60,192 nt of DNA from DASZXJ01 sp035545895 (GTDB lineage Bacteria > Planctomycetota > Phycisphaerae > Tepidisphaerales > Tepidisphaeraceae), in the NCBI GenBank assembly GCA_035545895.1, contig DASZXJ010000085.1, positions 1 through 60,192 of the forward strand, in the 5' to 3' direction. A program made the position numbers and the translations under genes. Positions within the stretch are counted from its first letter, which is position 1, and each line of letters opens with the position of its first letter. Shown here piece by piece: positions 8,350 to 17,109 of the stretch. The notes below the pieces were generated by a model that saw nothing but the letters and a program-made list of their open reading frames with translations, did not search any database and was not told where the DNA came from.

Positions 8350-8386
8350 CGCCCTCACCCTGCCCTTTCCCGCAGGGAGAGGGTTG
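8350..8386. repeat. CCCTC/GAGGG palindromic repeat
   Basis: A GC-rich palindrome begins CCCTCACCCTGCCCTTTCCC and ends GGGAGAGGG. It lies between convergent genes and may form a hairpin in both transcripts, but there is no clear U-tract. Confidence 0.5.
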
Positions 8387-8387
8387 G

Positions 8388-9308
8388 TCACTTCCACGCC
8401 TGCGGATGATCCAACTTCACGATATCCAACTCTGCCGCCTTGGCGTTTTCTTCGACTTGTTCGACACTCTTGCATCCCGGAATGACAATGGTGACGGCCG
8501 GGTGTTTCAGGCACCAGGCCAGCGCCCATCTGGCCATGGGCACGTCGGCGGGAACTTCGCCTCGCGCGATTGTTTGCACTTCGGAGAGCCGCTGATCGAT
8601 TTCCTCGGGCTTTTTGGTCGAACGAAAATCGCCGGTCTTGAAGCGGTCGCCCGCTTTATATTTACCGCTCAAAAAGCCGCTCGCCAGCGGCACGCGCGCC
8701 AGCACGCCCAGATTCTGCCTGATGCACGATGGCAGCACCTGTGCTTCGGCCTTTCGGTCCAGCCGATTGTAAATGACCTGAATCGTTTCAACTTGCGCTT
8801 TGCCCGCTCGTTCAGTCTGATGAATGTTGTCCATCGGGCTGATTGAGTTGCCGATGTGACGCACCTTCCCCTGCTCACGCAATTTGATCAGAGCGGCCTG
8901 CAATTCCTCGTTGTCGAATTCCTCGTTGCGGATCGAGTGATACTGCAAAATATCGACGTAATCGGTCCTAAGGGCTTTGAGGGATTCTTCAAACTGTTTT
9001 ACCGCATCAGCGGCGGTGCGCTCGTCGGTGCGATTCATATTGCCATGAAACACATGGCCAAACTTGGTGGCCACGATCCAATCTTTCCGCTCACCCTTGA
9101 TGGCTGAGCCGATGAAGGCTTCAGAGGTGTGGTGGCCATAGCATTCTGCGGTGTCGATGAAATTAATTCCAAGGTCTTTGCCGCGGCGGAACATCCGATC
9201 GACTTCGTCCTGCGAAAAATCCTTGCCCCATTCACCCCCGAATTGCCAAGTGCCAATGCCGATGACTGAAACGCGTAAATTCGTTTTGCCAAGTCTGCGA
9301 TATTTCAT
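8388..9308 (-). CDS. Aldo/keto reductase
   Basis: 306 residues from the ATG at 9306-9308; a GTG two codons upstream is also possible. The AKR (alpha/beta)8 barrel signatures are present: GIGTWQFGG at the N-terminus, and the catalytic tetrad as D52 and Y57 (IDTAECYG), K82 (VATKFG) and H124 (LQYHS). The C-terminal VIPGCKSVEQVEENAKA segment binds NADP(H). It probably reduces an aldehyde or ketone in the cytoplasm using NADPH; the substrate is not predictable. It is transcribed alone, convergent with the small hypothetical genes to its left. Confidence 0.9.
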   Translation of the reverse strand: MKYRRLGKTNLRVSVIGIGTWQFGGEWGKDFSQDEVDRMFRRGKDLGINFIDTAECYGHHTSEAFIGSAIKGERKDWIVATKFGHVFHGNMNRTDERTAADAVKQFEESLKALRTDYVDILQYHSIRNEEFDNEELQAALIKLREQGKVRHIGNSISPMDNIHQTERAGKAQVETIQVIYNRLDRKAEAQVLPSCIRQNLGVLARVPLASGFLSGKYKAGDRFKTGDFRSTKKPEEIDQRLSEVQTIARGEVPADVPMARWALAWCLKHPAVTIVIPGCKSVEQVEENAKAAELDIVKLDHPQAWK

Positions 9309-9365
9309 ACGCACATGATAGGCGAAAACGAGATCGACATCGACGAGATGAACGGACTTGGAAAG

Positions 9366-12300
9366 CTACTTCTTCCGCGACGGTGCCGGAACCGAATCCG
9401 CTTTCAGGACCTCGTCCACCGTCGTCGTGATCGTGTTCATCGCTCGGGCGCTGACCCTTGGCTCTTCCAGCGTGCCGCGAACCTGAATTTGCAGAAGCTC
9501 GTGCTGGGCGCCCTGGATCAAATCCCCCACCAGCGGCAGCTTGGGCCAGGCGGTGCTGTCGGTCACGAAACGCATGCGAACCTGCTTGGTTCCGAAATCG
9601 AGATTGCCGTCGCCCTGCATCAGCATTTCTTTGGCGCGCAATTCAAGCTGTTCAAAAGTCACCTTGCTGCCATCAATGCTGTAGCGAGCAGAGCCTTCGG
9701 TGAATGGCCGATTGACCGGCAGCGACAAATTCGTGATTTGCAGTAACCCCAAGACCAGCGGAATGCGGTACAAACTTCGCCCGGTGACCGACACATCGCC
9801 TCGCCCGCGGCGGCTGTTGATCTGATCGACCGTTCCTTCCAATGCCAAGCTCGCCGAGATACGCCCCTGAATGTCCTGATCTTCGCCGGAGAGTTCCTTT
9901 ACGTCGGCGTCGCGCAATTGCAGATTGACGACATATCGTCCGGGACCCTGATCGGCGGGGGCGAAATCAATCTGCCCGGCGAGCCCGCCCTTGGCAACGC
10001 GCCCTTCCATTCGGCCGACGGTGATGTAATCGTGCGATGGGTCCTTCAGCAGATCCGCACTGAACCGCGTGACCGATCGCCCCGCCAGCGTGAATGAATC
10101 GACGTTCAGCTTGCCGTTCAACGACGTCAATTTGCCGTTGCTGGACGTGCCGAGAAACGCCATTGAGCCCTTGACGTCTGAAAGCGGCACGCCGACGTCC
10201 ATGGTCGCGCCATCCGTGTCGAGTCGGGCTGCCCAATCGACCTGCGGCGGCGCTTGCGGCTGCGGAGGAAAATTGACATGCAACTTCGAAAACTCAAAGC
10301 CAATCCTGCCCTGCAACTGAATCGATTGAAGCACGTCCGCGAGAGTCTGCGGAACCGCCTGGCGAAGCGGATCATCCACCGCCACTTCCTGACCGCTCAG
10401 CGTCAGGTCCCAGGCCTGCTGCGGGCCCGTTGATCCGCTTCCCGCCAGGCGAATGACCGATCGTCCATGATGGGCGGTCAAATCTTTGAGCAACACACGG
10501 TCGGGTAAAACAGTGACCGTGCCGGCAACATCGTCAAGCTGATAGGGAACCGAAAGCAGATTCGCGGACAGTTTTTTCGGCGTAATAACGACCTCATATC
10601 CCGCCGGTTGAGTCGTTGAAGCTGAGGAGGACTGATCTGCCACAATACCGCTGTAATTGAGTGATAGATCAACCGTGCCCTGCGGTCTGACCTGGTCCCA
10701 GGCGGTTTTTACCGGCTGGGACATCAGCTTGTACAAAGCTGGATCGACCGCCAAATTGTTGGCCTTGGCCTGCAGGATCAGACCCGGCGTGTCGGATTGC
10801 CAATTGACTTCACCTCGCGCGGAAATATCTGAATTTCCACGTTTGCCAGTGACGGATGTGAGCGTCAATCGCTGATTACTGATATGCATTTCCGAGTTGA
10901 CGTTGGTGACCGCCGCCTGGTCCTCGGTTGGCCACATCGCTCCATCGTGCATCGCGACGCGCAGGTCGAAATCCAGATCATCTTCTGCCGCCGTGGCGGG
11001 CTTGATCGTGCCGTCCAGGTCGAACTTGCCGCGGGCGCCGAGTTTTTTCAGCCACTCGCTTCGTTTGGCGGGCAAGGCGGCGAGCAGGTCCTTGTCGATC
11101 TGCACGTTCTTCGCCATGATCTTCAAATCAGGTCGCAATGTCGGTTTGTCGGAGGGCTTTGCCGGCGCCGCTAATTGATCCGAGGTCGGCCAATAGACTC
11201 TCCCGTCGATCCGCAACGACGCATCGTCGCGATTCATATGAACGTTAATCAGTTCGACATGGTCATCGCGAATCTTCAATTCACCCTGCACCCCGCTCAT
11301 GGGATAGGGGAATGCCACCAGCGCCCCCGCCGCCTGGTCCAGACGAACATCGGTTTCCACAATCCAGTGCGATTCCAATCCGCGAAGGCGAACGATGGTG
11401 CAGGCAAAGTCGCCGCTGAATTTCGGAAATTCGCCTTTGCCCGGCGCGTCAAACAGGGTCATCGCCTTGCGCGTGAGCGGCGGAAACGCCGCCAGCAGCG
11501 CCGGCTCGGAATTGATGTTCTGCCCGGAGACAATCACATCCACGCGGCAATCCGGACCGAGCGGCGCGATCATGCCGTTGACCTGAATGGTCGTATCGGT
11601 ATTGGGGCCTCCCTCAATTCCCTTGCCATGAATGTGGTCGAGAATCAGCCGCTGCTGGCCGGTTGACGGATCGTTGTCAACGACAATCTGCCCCGAAGTA
11701 TTTCGAAGCGGATAGGGAAACCGCTCAAATGCAAAGTTGCCGTTTAATATGTTGATTCGGCCAGTCACAATTGGCGTGGCGCCGGCGGCTGGTCGATCCA
11801 GATGCACATCAAATCCGCAGGTGCCATTGGGCTTAAAGCGGTCGTAAATCTCACGCACGTTGGGAGGCAATGAATTGAGATATCTCGGCACGGCCGGGAT
11901 TTGCATCAACTGTGACGCCAGTTCCAGATGAGCCTCAGCATCGGGTGAATAACCCTTAATTTCGCCATTGATCTCAAAAGGCATTTCTTCAAGCCAGCCG
12001 CGAAGATCCTTGATTTCAATGTTCTGATTATCCGAAAACGTGAACTGTCCGTGAACCTGCTTGAGCGTCATCGGCGCGGGCTGCGCCAGCTCGTCCAATC
12101 GGCTGACAAACTTGTCGTTCAGGCCGGCCATCCTCAGCACATCCAGCGCGCCTCGAACATTATCCAATGAGTGATTCTGCTCTGCACTCATCCATTCTTC
12201 CGGATGCACCGACAGCGTGACCCCTTCAAGTTCGATCTGCACCTTGTAGCCGGATGGGTCACCCGGCTTTTCCGGGGGATTGAAACTCAGGACTGGAATA

Positions 12301-13133
12301 TTCAACTGCCCGCTCAGCTCATGCTGCTGCCACCATCGTTGCACTTCGGGGGGAAGCATGGCTTTGACGTCAGGACCAAACTTGAAGTTTTGCAGCGAAG
12401 CCTGCACCTGCCCCGTGCCCATCACCATTTGCCCGGAGATGACCGGCCCGATTTCCGACAGCTTGCCGCCGCGGCTCTGGAAGTTAAACGTGTATACCTT
12501 GCTCGAAAGACTCGGCTTGAGTTGCCCCTCGATGGCGATTGAACTGCTCTCAACCTTCTCCTTGCCTTGCCAGCGGGAATACTCGATGTGCGCATTGCGA
12601 AGGATGATCTCCGGCAAAATCATTGGCATGCTGGGGCTGGAGGAAGGCATTGATGTTGGCGCGTGAGATTCGAGCAATCCCGCATAATTGCGCCGGCCGG
12701 TGGCGATGTCTTCCGAGATATGCACGCGCGGCTCGACCGCAACGATCGTCGTTGCTTCCAGTTTTCCCCAAAGCAATGCCCGTGGATCAACCTTGATTTG
12801 AAATGATGAAGCGCTGAACAGCAGCGACTGCGGCGAGTTGGAAGTATCGGCATTGAGCTTGACATCATCCAGCTTCAAACCCTGGAAGACCGACAGCGTT
12901 GCGTTGCCGACCTTCACCGGGCCACCGAGTAGTTCGGAGAGATATGATTCCGCCAGACCGCGTACGCGGTTGGAATCGGTCAGATAGCTGTACCCGCCGA
13001 TGATCGTGAAAAGGACGATGCAAATGATTCCCATTCCCCAGCGGCGGGCGCGAGAGATGCGCGGGCGGAATGGATGCCAGGGCCGCCAGGCGCGGTCGAA
13101 TAGTCGATCAGGCGTAACCGATGCTTTGGACAT
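9366..13133 (-). CDS. AsmA-like / TamB-related envelope protein
   Basis: 1255 residues. A single N-terminal anchor (WGMGIICIVLFTIIGGYSYL, about 33-53) is followed by NRVRGLAESYLSELLGGPV and VGNATLSVFQGLKLDDVKL, the hallmark start of AsmA-type proteins. The rest is long and beta-rich with repeated DVxGxLxI-like strands. The C-terminal RSLYRIPLVLGLLQITNLSLP region matches the AsmA C-terminal segment. The family forms periplasmic lipid-transfer bridges between inner and outer membranes. The start at 13131-13133 is favoured, as the longer frame overlaps the preceding gene's end. It follows the GT39-like gene by 46 bases and is probably in the same operon. Confidence 0.8.
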   Translation of the reverse strand: MSKASVTPDRLFDRAWRPWHPFRPRISRARRWGMGIICIVLFTIIGGYSYLTDSNRVRGLAESYLSELLGGPVKVGNATLSVFQGLKLDDVKLNADTSNSPQSLLFSASSFQIKVDPRALLWGKLEATTIVAVEPRVHISEDIATGRRNYAGLLESHAPTSMPSSSPSMPMILPEIILRNAHIEYSRWQGKEKVESSSIAIEGQLKPSLSSKVYTFNFQSRGGKLSEIGPVISGQMVMGTGQVQASLQNFKFGPDVKAMLPPEVQRWWQQHELSGQLNIPVLSFNPPEKPGDPSGYKVQIELEGVTLSVHPEEWMSAEQNHSLDNVRGALDVLRMAGLNDKFVSRLDELAQPAPMTLKQVHGQFTFSDNQNIEIKDLRGWLEEMPFEINGEIKGYSPDAEAHLELASQLMQIPAVPRYLNSLPPNVREIYDRFKPNGTCGFDVHLDRPAAGATPIVTGRINILNGNFAFERFPYPLRNTSGQIVVDNDPSTGQQRLILDHIHGKGIEGGPNTDTTIQVNGMIAPLGPDCRVDVIVSGQNINSEPALLAAFPPLTRKAMTLFDAPGKGEFPKFSGDFACTIVRLRGLESHWIVETDVRLDQAAGALVAFPYPMSGVQGELKIRDDHVELINVHMNRDDASLRIDGRVYWPTSDQLAAPAKPSDKPTLRPDLKIMAKNVQIDKDLLAALPAKRSEWLKKLGARGKFDLDGTIKPATAAEDDLDFDLRVAMHDGAMWPTEDQAAVTNVNSEMHISNQRLTLTSVTGKRGNSDISARGEVNWQSDTPGLILQAKANNLAVDPALYKLMSQPVKTAWDQVRPQGTVDLSLNYSGIVADQSSSASTTQPAGYEVVITPKKLSANLLSVPYQLDDVAGTVTVLPDRVLLKDLTAHHGRSVIRLAGSGSTGPQQAWDLTLSGQEVAVDDPLRQAVPQTLADVLQSIQLQGRIGFEFSKLHVNFPPQPQAPPQVDWAARLDTDGATMDVGVPLSDVKGSMAFLGTSSNGKLTSLNGKLNVDSFTLAGRSVTRFSADLLKDPSHDYITVGRMEGRVAKGGLAGQIDFAPADQGPGRYVVNLQLRDADVKELSGEDQDIQGRISASLALEGTVDQINSRRGRGDVSVTGRSLYRIPLVLGLLQITNLSLPVNRPFTEGSARYSIDGSKVTFEQLELRAKEMLMQGDGNLDFGTKQVRMRFVTDSTAWPKLPLVGDLIQGAQHELLQIQVRGTLEEPRVSARAMNTITTTVDEVLKADSVPAPSRKK

Positions 13134-13179
13134 GCGACGTCTAAATTCAATTGCCCGATCCGCGCAAACGACCAAACCC

Positions 13180-14370
13180 CTACAACGGGGGACCATTTAT
13201 GGGTCGTTCAGAATCGGTTATCAGCGCCTCCCGGGTTCTGGCAACACCAAGAGCCGCCAGTATTGCTATCGGCACGTCCGCGGGTACACGGTAGCGCAAC
13301 GATCCAATGAATACCGCATGCACGGCCGTAAAGTATAGCACGGGTAGAAGGAGATACATCTTTGCCGATCGTCGGGCCCGCCACAGTCCAACAATCGCCA
13401 GCAAATCCAGCGGCACCATGTACGCCAGCGCCACCGCCACCAATCGCCGGTTGCTGCCATATTCGGCGCTCAGAGGAATGGGACTCAGGGTACGTCCGAT
13501 CTTAATTGCCGCAAGTTTAAGCACCGCTGCGGGGTGATCGGCGGCATATGCCCAGGCTTGATGCGAAAAATACCGCGATCGCTCGACTTCGCTCAGGGTC
13601 CGAAGCTGCGGCATGTTGGCCACAAATCGCTGGTCGCTGGCGCCGGTGGCCGATGGGTTCATACCATCATATAAACTGATGCCTCCGTTGGTTGTGCCCC
13701 AGACCCATTGATTCACCGCCAGATGATTTCGATATGCCCATGGGATCAGGACGAGGATTGTCATCGCCAGAGTTGCGATTCCCACAACGGGCCTCTTTCG
13801 TCGTACGAAGTCAGCGCCCAATCCCAGCACCATTGGAAGCGCCAGCGCGGACGGCCTGACCAGCACCGATAACGCGAGCAACAGCGCTCCGCTCCACCAT
13901 CGCCTGCCGACCAGCAAACACATCCCCCACGCAAGCATCGCGGTAAATAGCGTTTCACTCAGAAGCAGCCCGGAGAAGTAAATGAGAAACGGATTGATCG
14001 CGACAATGGCTGCTGCGAACAGTGCCGGCCCGGTCTCGATCCACCTGCGGGCCAGCAGATAAATCGCCAGAACTGTTGAGGTATCAATCAGCGCCTGCGC
14101 GATTCGAACGATTCGCACATCCCCGCCGCACAGTGCAATCAGCAGCGGATATGCCGGCATGCGATAGGCGTAAACCGATTCGCCAAACCGCCGATCAAAA
14201 AACTGCATCCCCTGCCCCGCCAGCAGGTTCCTCGCCGTCTCCACATATTCAACCTGATCGGGAAGCGCTTCCAGGCACGCATCATCGTTGGGCAAATGAA
14301 GTGCCCAAGCCAGCCGCAAGACCGATGCGGCCAGCAACAATCCTATTAAAGGAATTTCCCCGGATCGCAC
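13180..14370 (-). CDS. Membrane glycosyltransferase, ArnT/PMT (GT39-like) family
   Basis: 396 residues with about 9-10 hydrophobic spans. An acidic residue pair in the first extracytoplasmic loop (LPNDDACLEALPDQVEYVETA) and AYRMPAYPLLIAL are typical of GT-C transferases that move a sugar from a polyprenyl-phosphate carrier to lipid or protein. The start is a GTG at 14368-14370. With the AsmA-like gene just downstream, an envelope role is likely. The donor and acceptor are unknown, and the length is short compared with ArnT, so the soluble C-terminal domain is missing. Confidence 0.75.
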   Translation of the reverse strand: MRSGEIPLIGLLLAASVLRLAWALHLPNDDACLEALPDQVEYVETARNLLAGQGMQFFDRRFGESVYAYRMPAYPLLIALCGGDVRIVRIAQALIDTSTVLAIYLLARRWIETGPALFAAAIVAINPFLIYFSGLLLSETLFTAMLAWGMCLLVGRRWWSGALLLALSVLVRPSALALPMVLGLGADFVRRKRPVVGIATLAMTILVLIPWAYRNHLAVNQWVWGTTNGGISLYDGMNPSATGASDQRFVANMPQLRTLSEVERSRYFSHQAWAYAADHPAAVLKLAAIKIGRTLSPIPLSAEYGSNRRLVAVALAYMVPLDLLAIVGLWRARRSAKMYLLLPVLYFTAVHAVFIGSLRYRVPADVPIAILAALGVARTREALITDSERPINGPPL

Positions 14371-14385
14371 GTCTCTAATCTACCA

Positions 14386-14422
14386 GAACCACGACACAAA
14401 GACACCAAAACCCACAAAGAGG
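14386..14422. repeat. Half-copy of a CACAAAGACACC intergenic word
   Basis: The spacer between the GT39-like gene and accD holds an A/C-rich run (ACCACGACACAAAGACACC then AAAACCCACAAAG) like one arm of the CCACGAAGACACGAAG palindrome at 40158. The complementary arm is missing. Confidence 0.35.
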
Positions 14423-14426
14423 GGTC

Positions 14427-15257
14427 CTACGTTTCCTTACCGCAAAAATCCACGAGCCTTGCCACTTCGCTGCGCAGGTCTTTGCGTTCTACAACAAAAT
14501 CAATGAAACCCTTTTCCTTGAGGAACTCGCTGCGCTGAAAACCTTCGGGCAATTCGACCTTGATCGTGTTCCAGATCGTTCGCGGCCCGGCAAAGCCGAT
14601 CAGGGCCTTGGGTTCGGCGATGATGAAATCTCCGAGCATCGCGAACGATGCGGTCACTCCGCCGGTGGTTGGATCGGCGAGCAATGAAATGAACAGCCCA
14701 CCCACTTCGTCGAGTTTCGCCAGCGCCGCCGAGGTCTTGGCCATCTGCATAAGCGACAGCGTTGATTCCTGCATGCGTGCCCCGCCGGAACAGCTCACGA
14801 TGACCAGGGGCAGTTTTTCATCCGCCGCCGTTTCAATCGTGCGTGTGATCTTCTCACCCACCACGCTGCCCATCGAGCCCATCATGAAAGTCGGGTCCAT
14901 CGCGGCGAGCATCATCGGGCGCCCCTTGATGAACGCCTTGCCGCAGACCACCGCGTCGCGGTTGCCGCTTTTCATCTGCTCGGCTTTCAGGCGGTCCTTG
15001 TAAGCCTTTTTATCGACGAATTTCAAAGGATCGGCCGGCTCGATGTCGTCAAACATCTCCTCAAAACTTCCCGCATCGACGAGCAATTCAATTCGCCTGC
15101 GCGCGCTGATGCGAAAGTGATATTGACAGCCCGGGCAAACATCGAGATTTTCCTCGACCGCCTTGCGAAAGAGCATGTCGCCGCAATCCGGGCAGCGAAG
15201 CCAAAGCCCTTCGGGAATCCCTTCCTTCTTCGTGCTGTCTGATGCCGGCTGTGTCAT
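14427..15257 (-). CDS. accD: Acetyl-CoA carboxylase carboxyltransferase beta subunit
   Basis: 276 residues. An N-terminal zinc ribbon with two CxxC pairs (LRCPDCGDML and LDVCPGCQYHF) is followed by the carboxyltransferase fold with SCSGGARMQESTLSLMQM, LADPTTGGVTASFAMLGD and GFAGPRTIWNTI. Together with AccA (not in this window) it transfers CO2 from biotin to acetyl-CoA, the first step of fatty acid synthesis. The ATG at 15255-15257 is preferred. A TTG at 15308 overlaps the stop of rpe and would add 17 residues, so translational coupling from rpe is possible. Confidence 0.95.
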   Translation of the reverse strand: MTQPASDSTKKEGIPEGLWLRCPDCGDMLFRKAVEENLDVCPGCQYHFRISARRRIELLVDAGSFEEMFDDIEPADPLKFVDKKAYKDRLKAEQMKSGNRDAVVCGKAFIKGRPMMLAAMDPTFMMGSMGSVVGEKITRTIETAADEKLPLVIVSCSGGARMQESTLSLMQMAKTSAALAKLDEVGGLFISLLADPTTGGVTASFAMLGDFIIAEPKALIGFAGPRTIWNTIKVELPEGFQRSEFLKEKGFIDFVVERKDLRSEVARLVDFCGKET

Positions 15258-15304
15258 TTCGATGTCCGTTAAAAAGTCCGTTTCATTCTTGTTCCTGGCC
15301 GCGG

Positions 15305-15976
15305 TCAATCAAGGTGCTTTCGCAGTTTGTGAATCGTGGCACGGCGATCGGGTGTTCCGAAGATCGCGCTGCCGATTACAAACCAGTCCACTCCTGCTTT
15401 CCGCGCTGAACTGATCGTTTCCAGATCGATCCCACCATCAATTTCCAGCCGCTGGTTGGGTCGAAGCCGCTTTTTGATCTGCTCAACTTTAGGCAGCACC
15501 TCCGGCTTAAACTTCTGCCCTCCAAAACCGGGCATGACGCTCATGACCAGCACCAGGTCCACCAGTTCCAGCGCCGGCCAGATGGTTTCCACCGGCGTTG
15601 GGGGATTCAGAGTGATGCCTACATGACATCCCAGCTTGCGAAGCTCCCGTGCGGTGTAGGCTGGATCGGAAACTGTCTCCACCTGGAATGTGATGTTGTT
15701 TGCTCCGGCTTTAACGATCGGCGGTGCATATCGAAGCGGCTCGGAGATCATCAGATGCGCGTCAAAATAGCACGACGTCACCGGCCTGATCGACTGAATG
15801 ATCGGCGGACCAAAGCTGATATTCGGCACGAAATGACCATCCATCACGTCCAGGTGCAGAAAGTCGGCTCCCCCGGCCAGCACGTCGTCGATCTCGCTGC
15901 GCAGCTTGCCGAAGTCGGCCGCGAGAATCGAAGCCGCGATCTGCGGGTCAGGGGATTGCAGAGGTTCCTTATTCAT
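15305..15976 (-). CDS. rpe: Ribulose-phosphate 3-epimerase
   Basis: 223 residues, standard length. The TIM-barrel signatures are complete: ASILAADFGKL at strand 1, HLDVMDGHFVPNISFGPP with the metal-binding His/Asp, FDAHLMISEP, VMSVMPGFGGQKF and the phosphate-binding IDGGI and VIGSAIF loops. It interconverts ribulose 5-phosphate and xylulose 5-phosphate in the pentose phosphate pathway, in the cytoplasm. It is immediately upstream of accD and probably co-transcribed. The start at 15974-15976 has GGAACC about 8 bases upstream. Confidence 0.96.
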   Translation of the reverse strand: MNKEPLQSPDPQIAASILAADFGKLRSEIDDVLAGGADFLHLDVMDGHFVPNISFGPPIIQSIRPVTSCYFDAHLMISEPLRYAPPIVKAGANNITFQVETVSDPAYTARELRKLGCHVGITLNPPTPVETIWPALELVDLVLVMSVMPGFGGQKFKPEVLPKVEQIKKRLRPNQRLEIDGGIDLETISSARKAGVDWFVIGSAIFGTPDRRATIHKLRKHLD

Positions 15977-16329
15977 ATTCAGGGTTCCATCATCGGGAAA
16001 ATGATGGGCTGGATCAATGGTTTACAGCCGACACGTACTCAAGAACAGACGACGGCCATAATCATTTGGCCTGTAAATATTTATCGAACATTTCTGAAAA
16101 TTGGGTTCGTTTTGCCATTTTGATCAATCTCAAGCCCACGGCGGCGCCGTGGGCGTTCTTCTTGTCCCCTTGTCCGAATTCTCGCCGTGGGTTCGTTTTG
16201 CAAAATCGGTCATTCACACTTGCAAACCGTTGCGTTTTTCTTGATTGGGTCGGAACGGACCTGGATTGTCAAAGATCACTGCGAAAACTCCGCGCAGCGC
16301 ATTATAGAACGGAATCAATCATCCAAAAC
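15977..16329. other. Gene-free interval upstream of rpe
   Basis: 353 bases without a convincing gene. It should hold the rpe promoter. The hairpin at 16134-16154 lies inside. A 95-codon plus-strand frame at 16066-16353 has a cysteine- and arginine-rich unstructured product and is not believed. Confidence 0.5.
16134..16154. terminator. Possible terminator hairpin
   Basis: Arms GCCCACG (16134-16140) and CGTGGGC (16148-16154) pair around a GC-rich centre. On the plus strand TTCTTCTTGT follows; on the minus strand only a weak T-rich stretch follows. It may end the transcript of the minus-strand membrane protein gene at 16330. Confidence 0.4.
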
Positions 16330-16929
16330 TTAATAGCTGGAATTTGGATTTGACGGATTACCGATCTGGTCAGACGTGGCAACCTGAGCCATGGGGATGA
16401 CGTCAAACCCACCGCCGCGTGGGCGAGACCAGAATTCGACCACCTCGCGCTGTCTCAGCAACCAGAACGTAAGGATGGGAAGCGCACAGTTATAAAGCCA
16501 GCCACCAAACATGGACCATGTTACATAGGCCAGGTTTGTCACTACCGGCCGGCTTGTTGCTGAGCTGACATTGCGCGTATACGAAAAAATGGTCGCAAGC
16601 ATTGAAAGAAACAGGCTGCATGAACGAAAGGCGGACCAAATGATCAGAACAAGACGCGACCAGTTTTTCCAGAATAGCAACCCGATCGAGCCGACAACTT
16701 GCAGTATGAACGACCCATAGCCGATGAGTAGCCCCATCATGTAAAATACATAAAAGCCCGATCCACCCAACGAATAGGGGTAACGTATTAATTGGGATGC
16801 AGCGCCATAGTTCAACTGCTCCACAACGATACTCACTACGCCAATCGATCCCAGAAAGAACAGCAACCACGCCAACGCGCGCAGCGCCCGCAGAGCAAAT
16901 GGACGGCTTTCAGTGTGCAACTGGCTCAT
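16330..16929 (-). CDS. Hypothetical four-TM membrane protein
   Basis: 199 residues with about four hydrophobic spans (WLLFFLGSIGVVSIVV, FYVFYMMGLLIGYGSFIL, LVLIIWSAFRSCSLFLSML and LYNCALPILTFWLL). A short Pro/Asn-rich tail follows. The closing LPILTFWLLRQREVVEFW segment resembles a pattern common in small planctomycete membrane proteins, but no function is known. It is a single-gene unit flanked upstream by the pgk terminator. Confidence 0.7.
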   Translation of the reverse strand: MSQLHTESRPFALRALRALAWLLFFLGSIGVVSIVVEQLNYGAASQLIRYPYSLGGSGFYVFYMMGLLIGYGSFILQVVGSIGLLFWKNWSRLVLIIWSAFRSCSLFLSMLATIFSYTRNVSSATSRPVVTNLAYVTWSMFGGWLYNCALPILTFWLLRQREVVEFWSRPRGGGFDVIPMAQVATSDQIGNPSNPNSSY

Positions 16930-17003
16930 CGATTATCCCGCTTTGGTGAAAGTGAATGAACAAAGAAGCCACATGCAGCCAGTGATTGACCATGTCCGAC
17001 ATT

Positions 17004-17044
17004 GCAAAAAACGAAGGACGCGACGAATGATTGTCGCGCCCTTC
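17004..17044 (-). terminator. Rho-independent terminator of pgk
   Basis: Stem arms GAAGGACGCGAC (17013-17024) and GTCGCGCCCTTC (17033-17044) pair with one A-C mismatch. Read on the minus strand, GTTTTTTGCA follows at once. It lies about 65 bases past the pgk stop. Confidence 0.85.
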
Positions 17045-17109
17045 TTGTATGCCAGACCATCTCGAATCCATGCGGTTCCCGCGCTCATGAATCCGCATTA
17101 TGACGTCAA

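Noticed and set aside
16066..16353. 95-codon frame in the spacer between rpe and the membrane protein gene
   Set aside because: No ribosome site, composition unlike neighbours, and it overlaps the end of a better gene.
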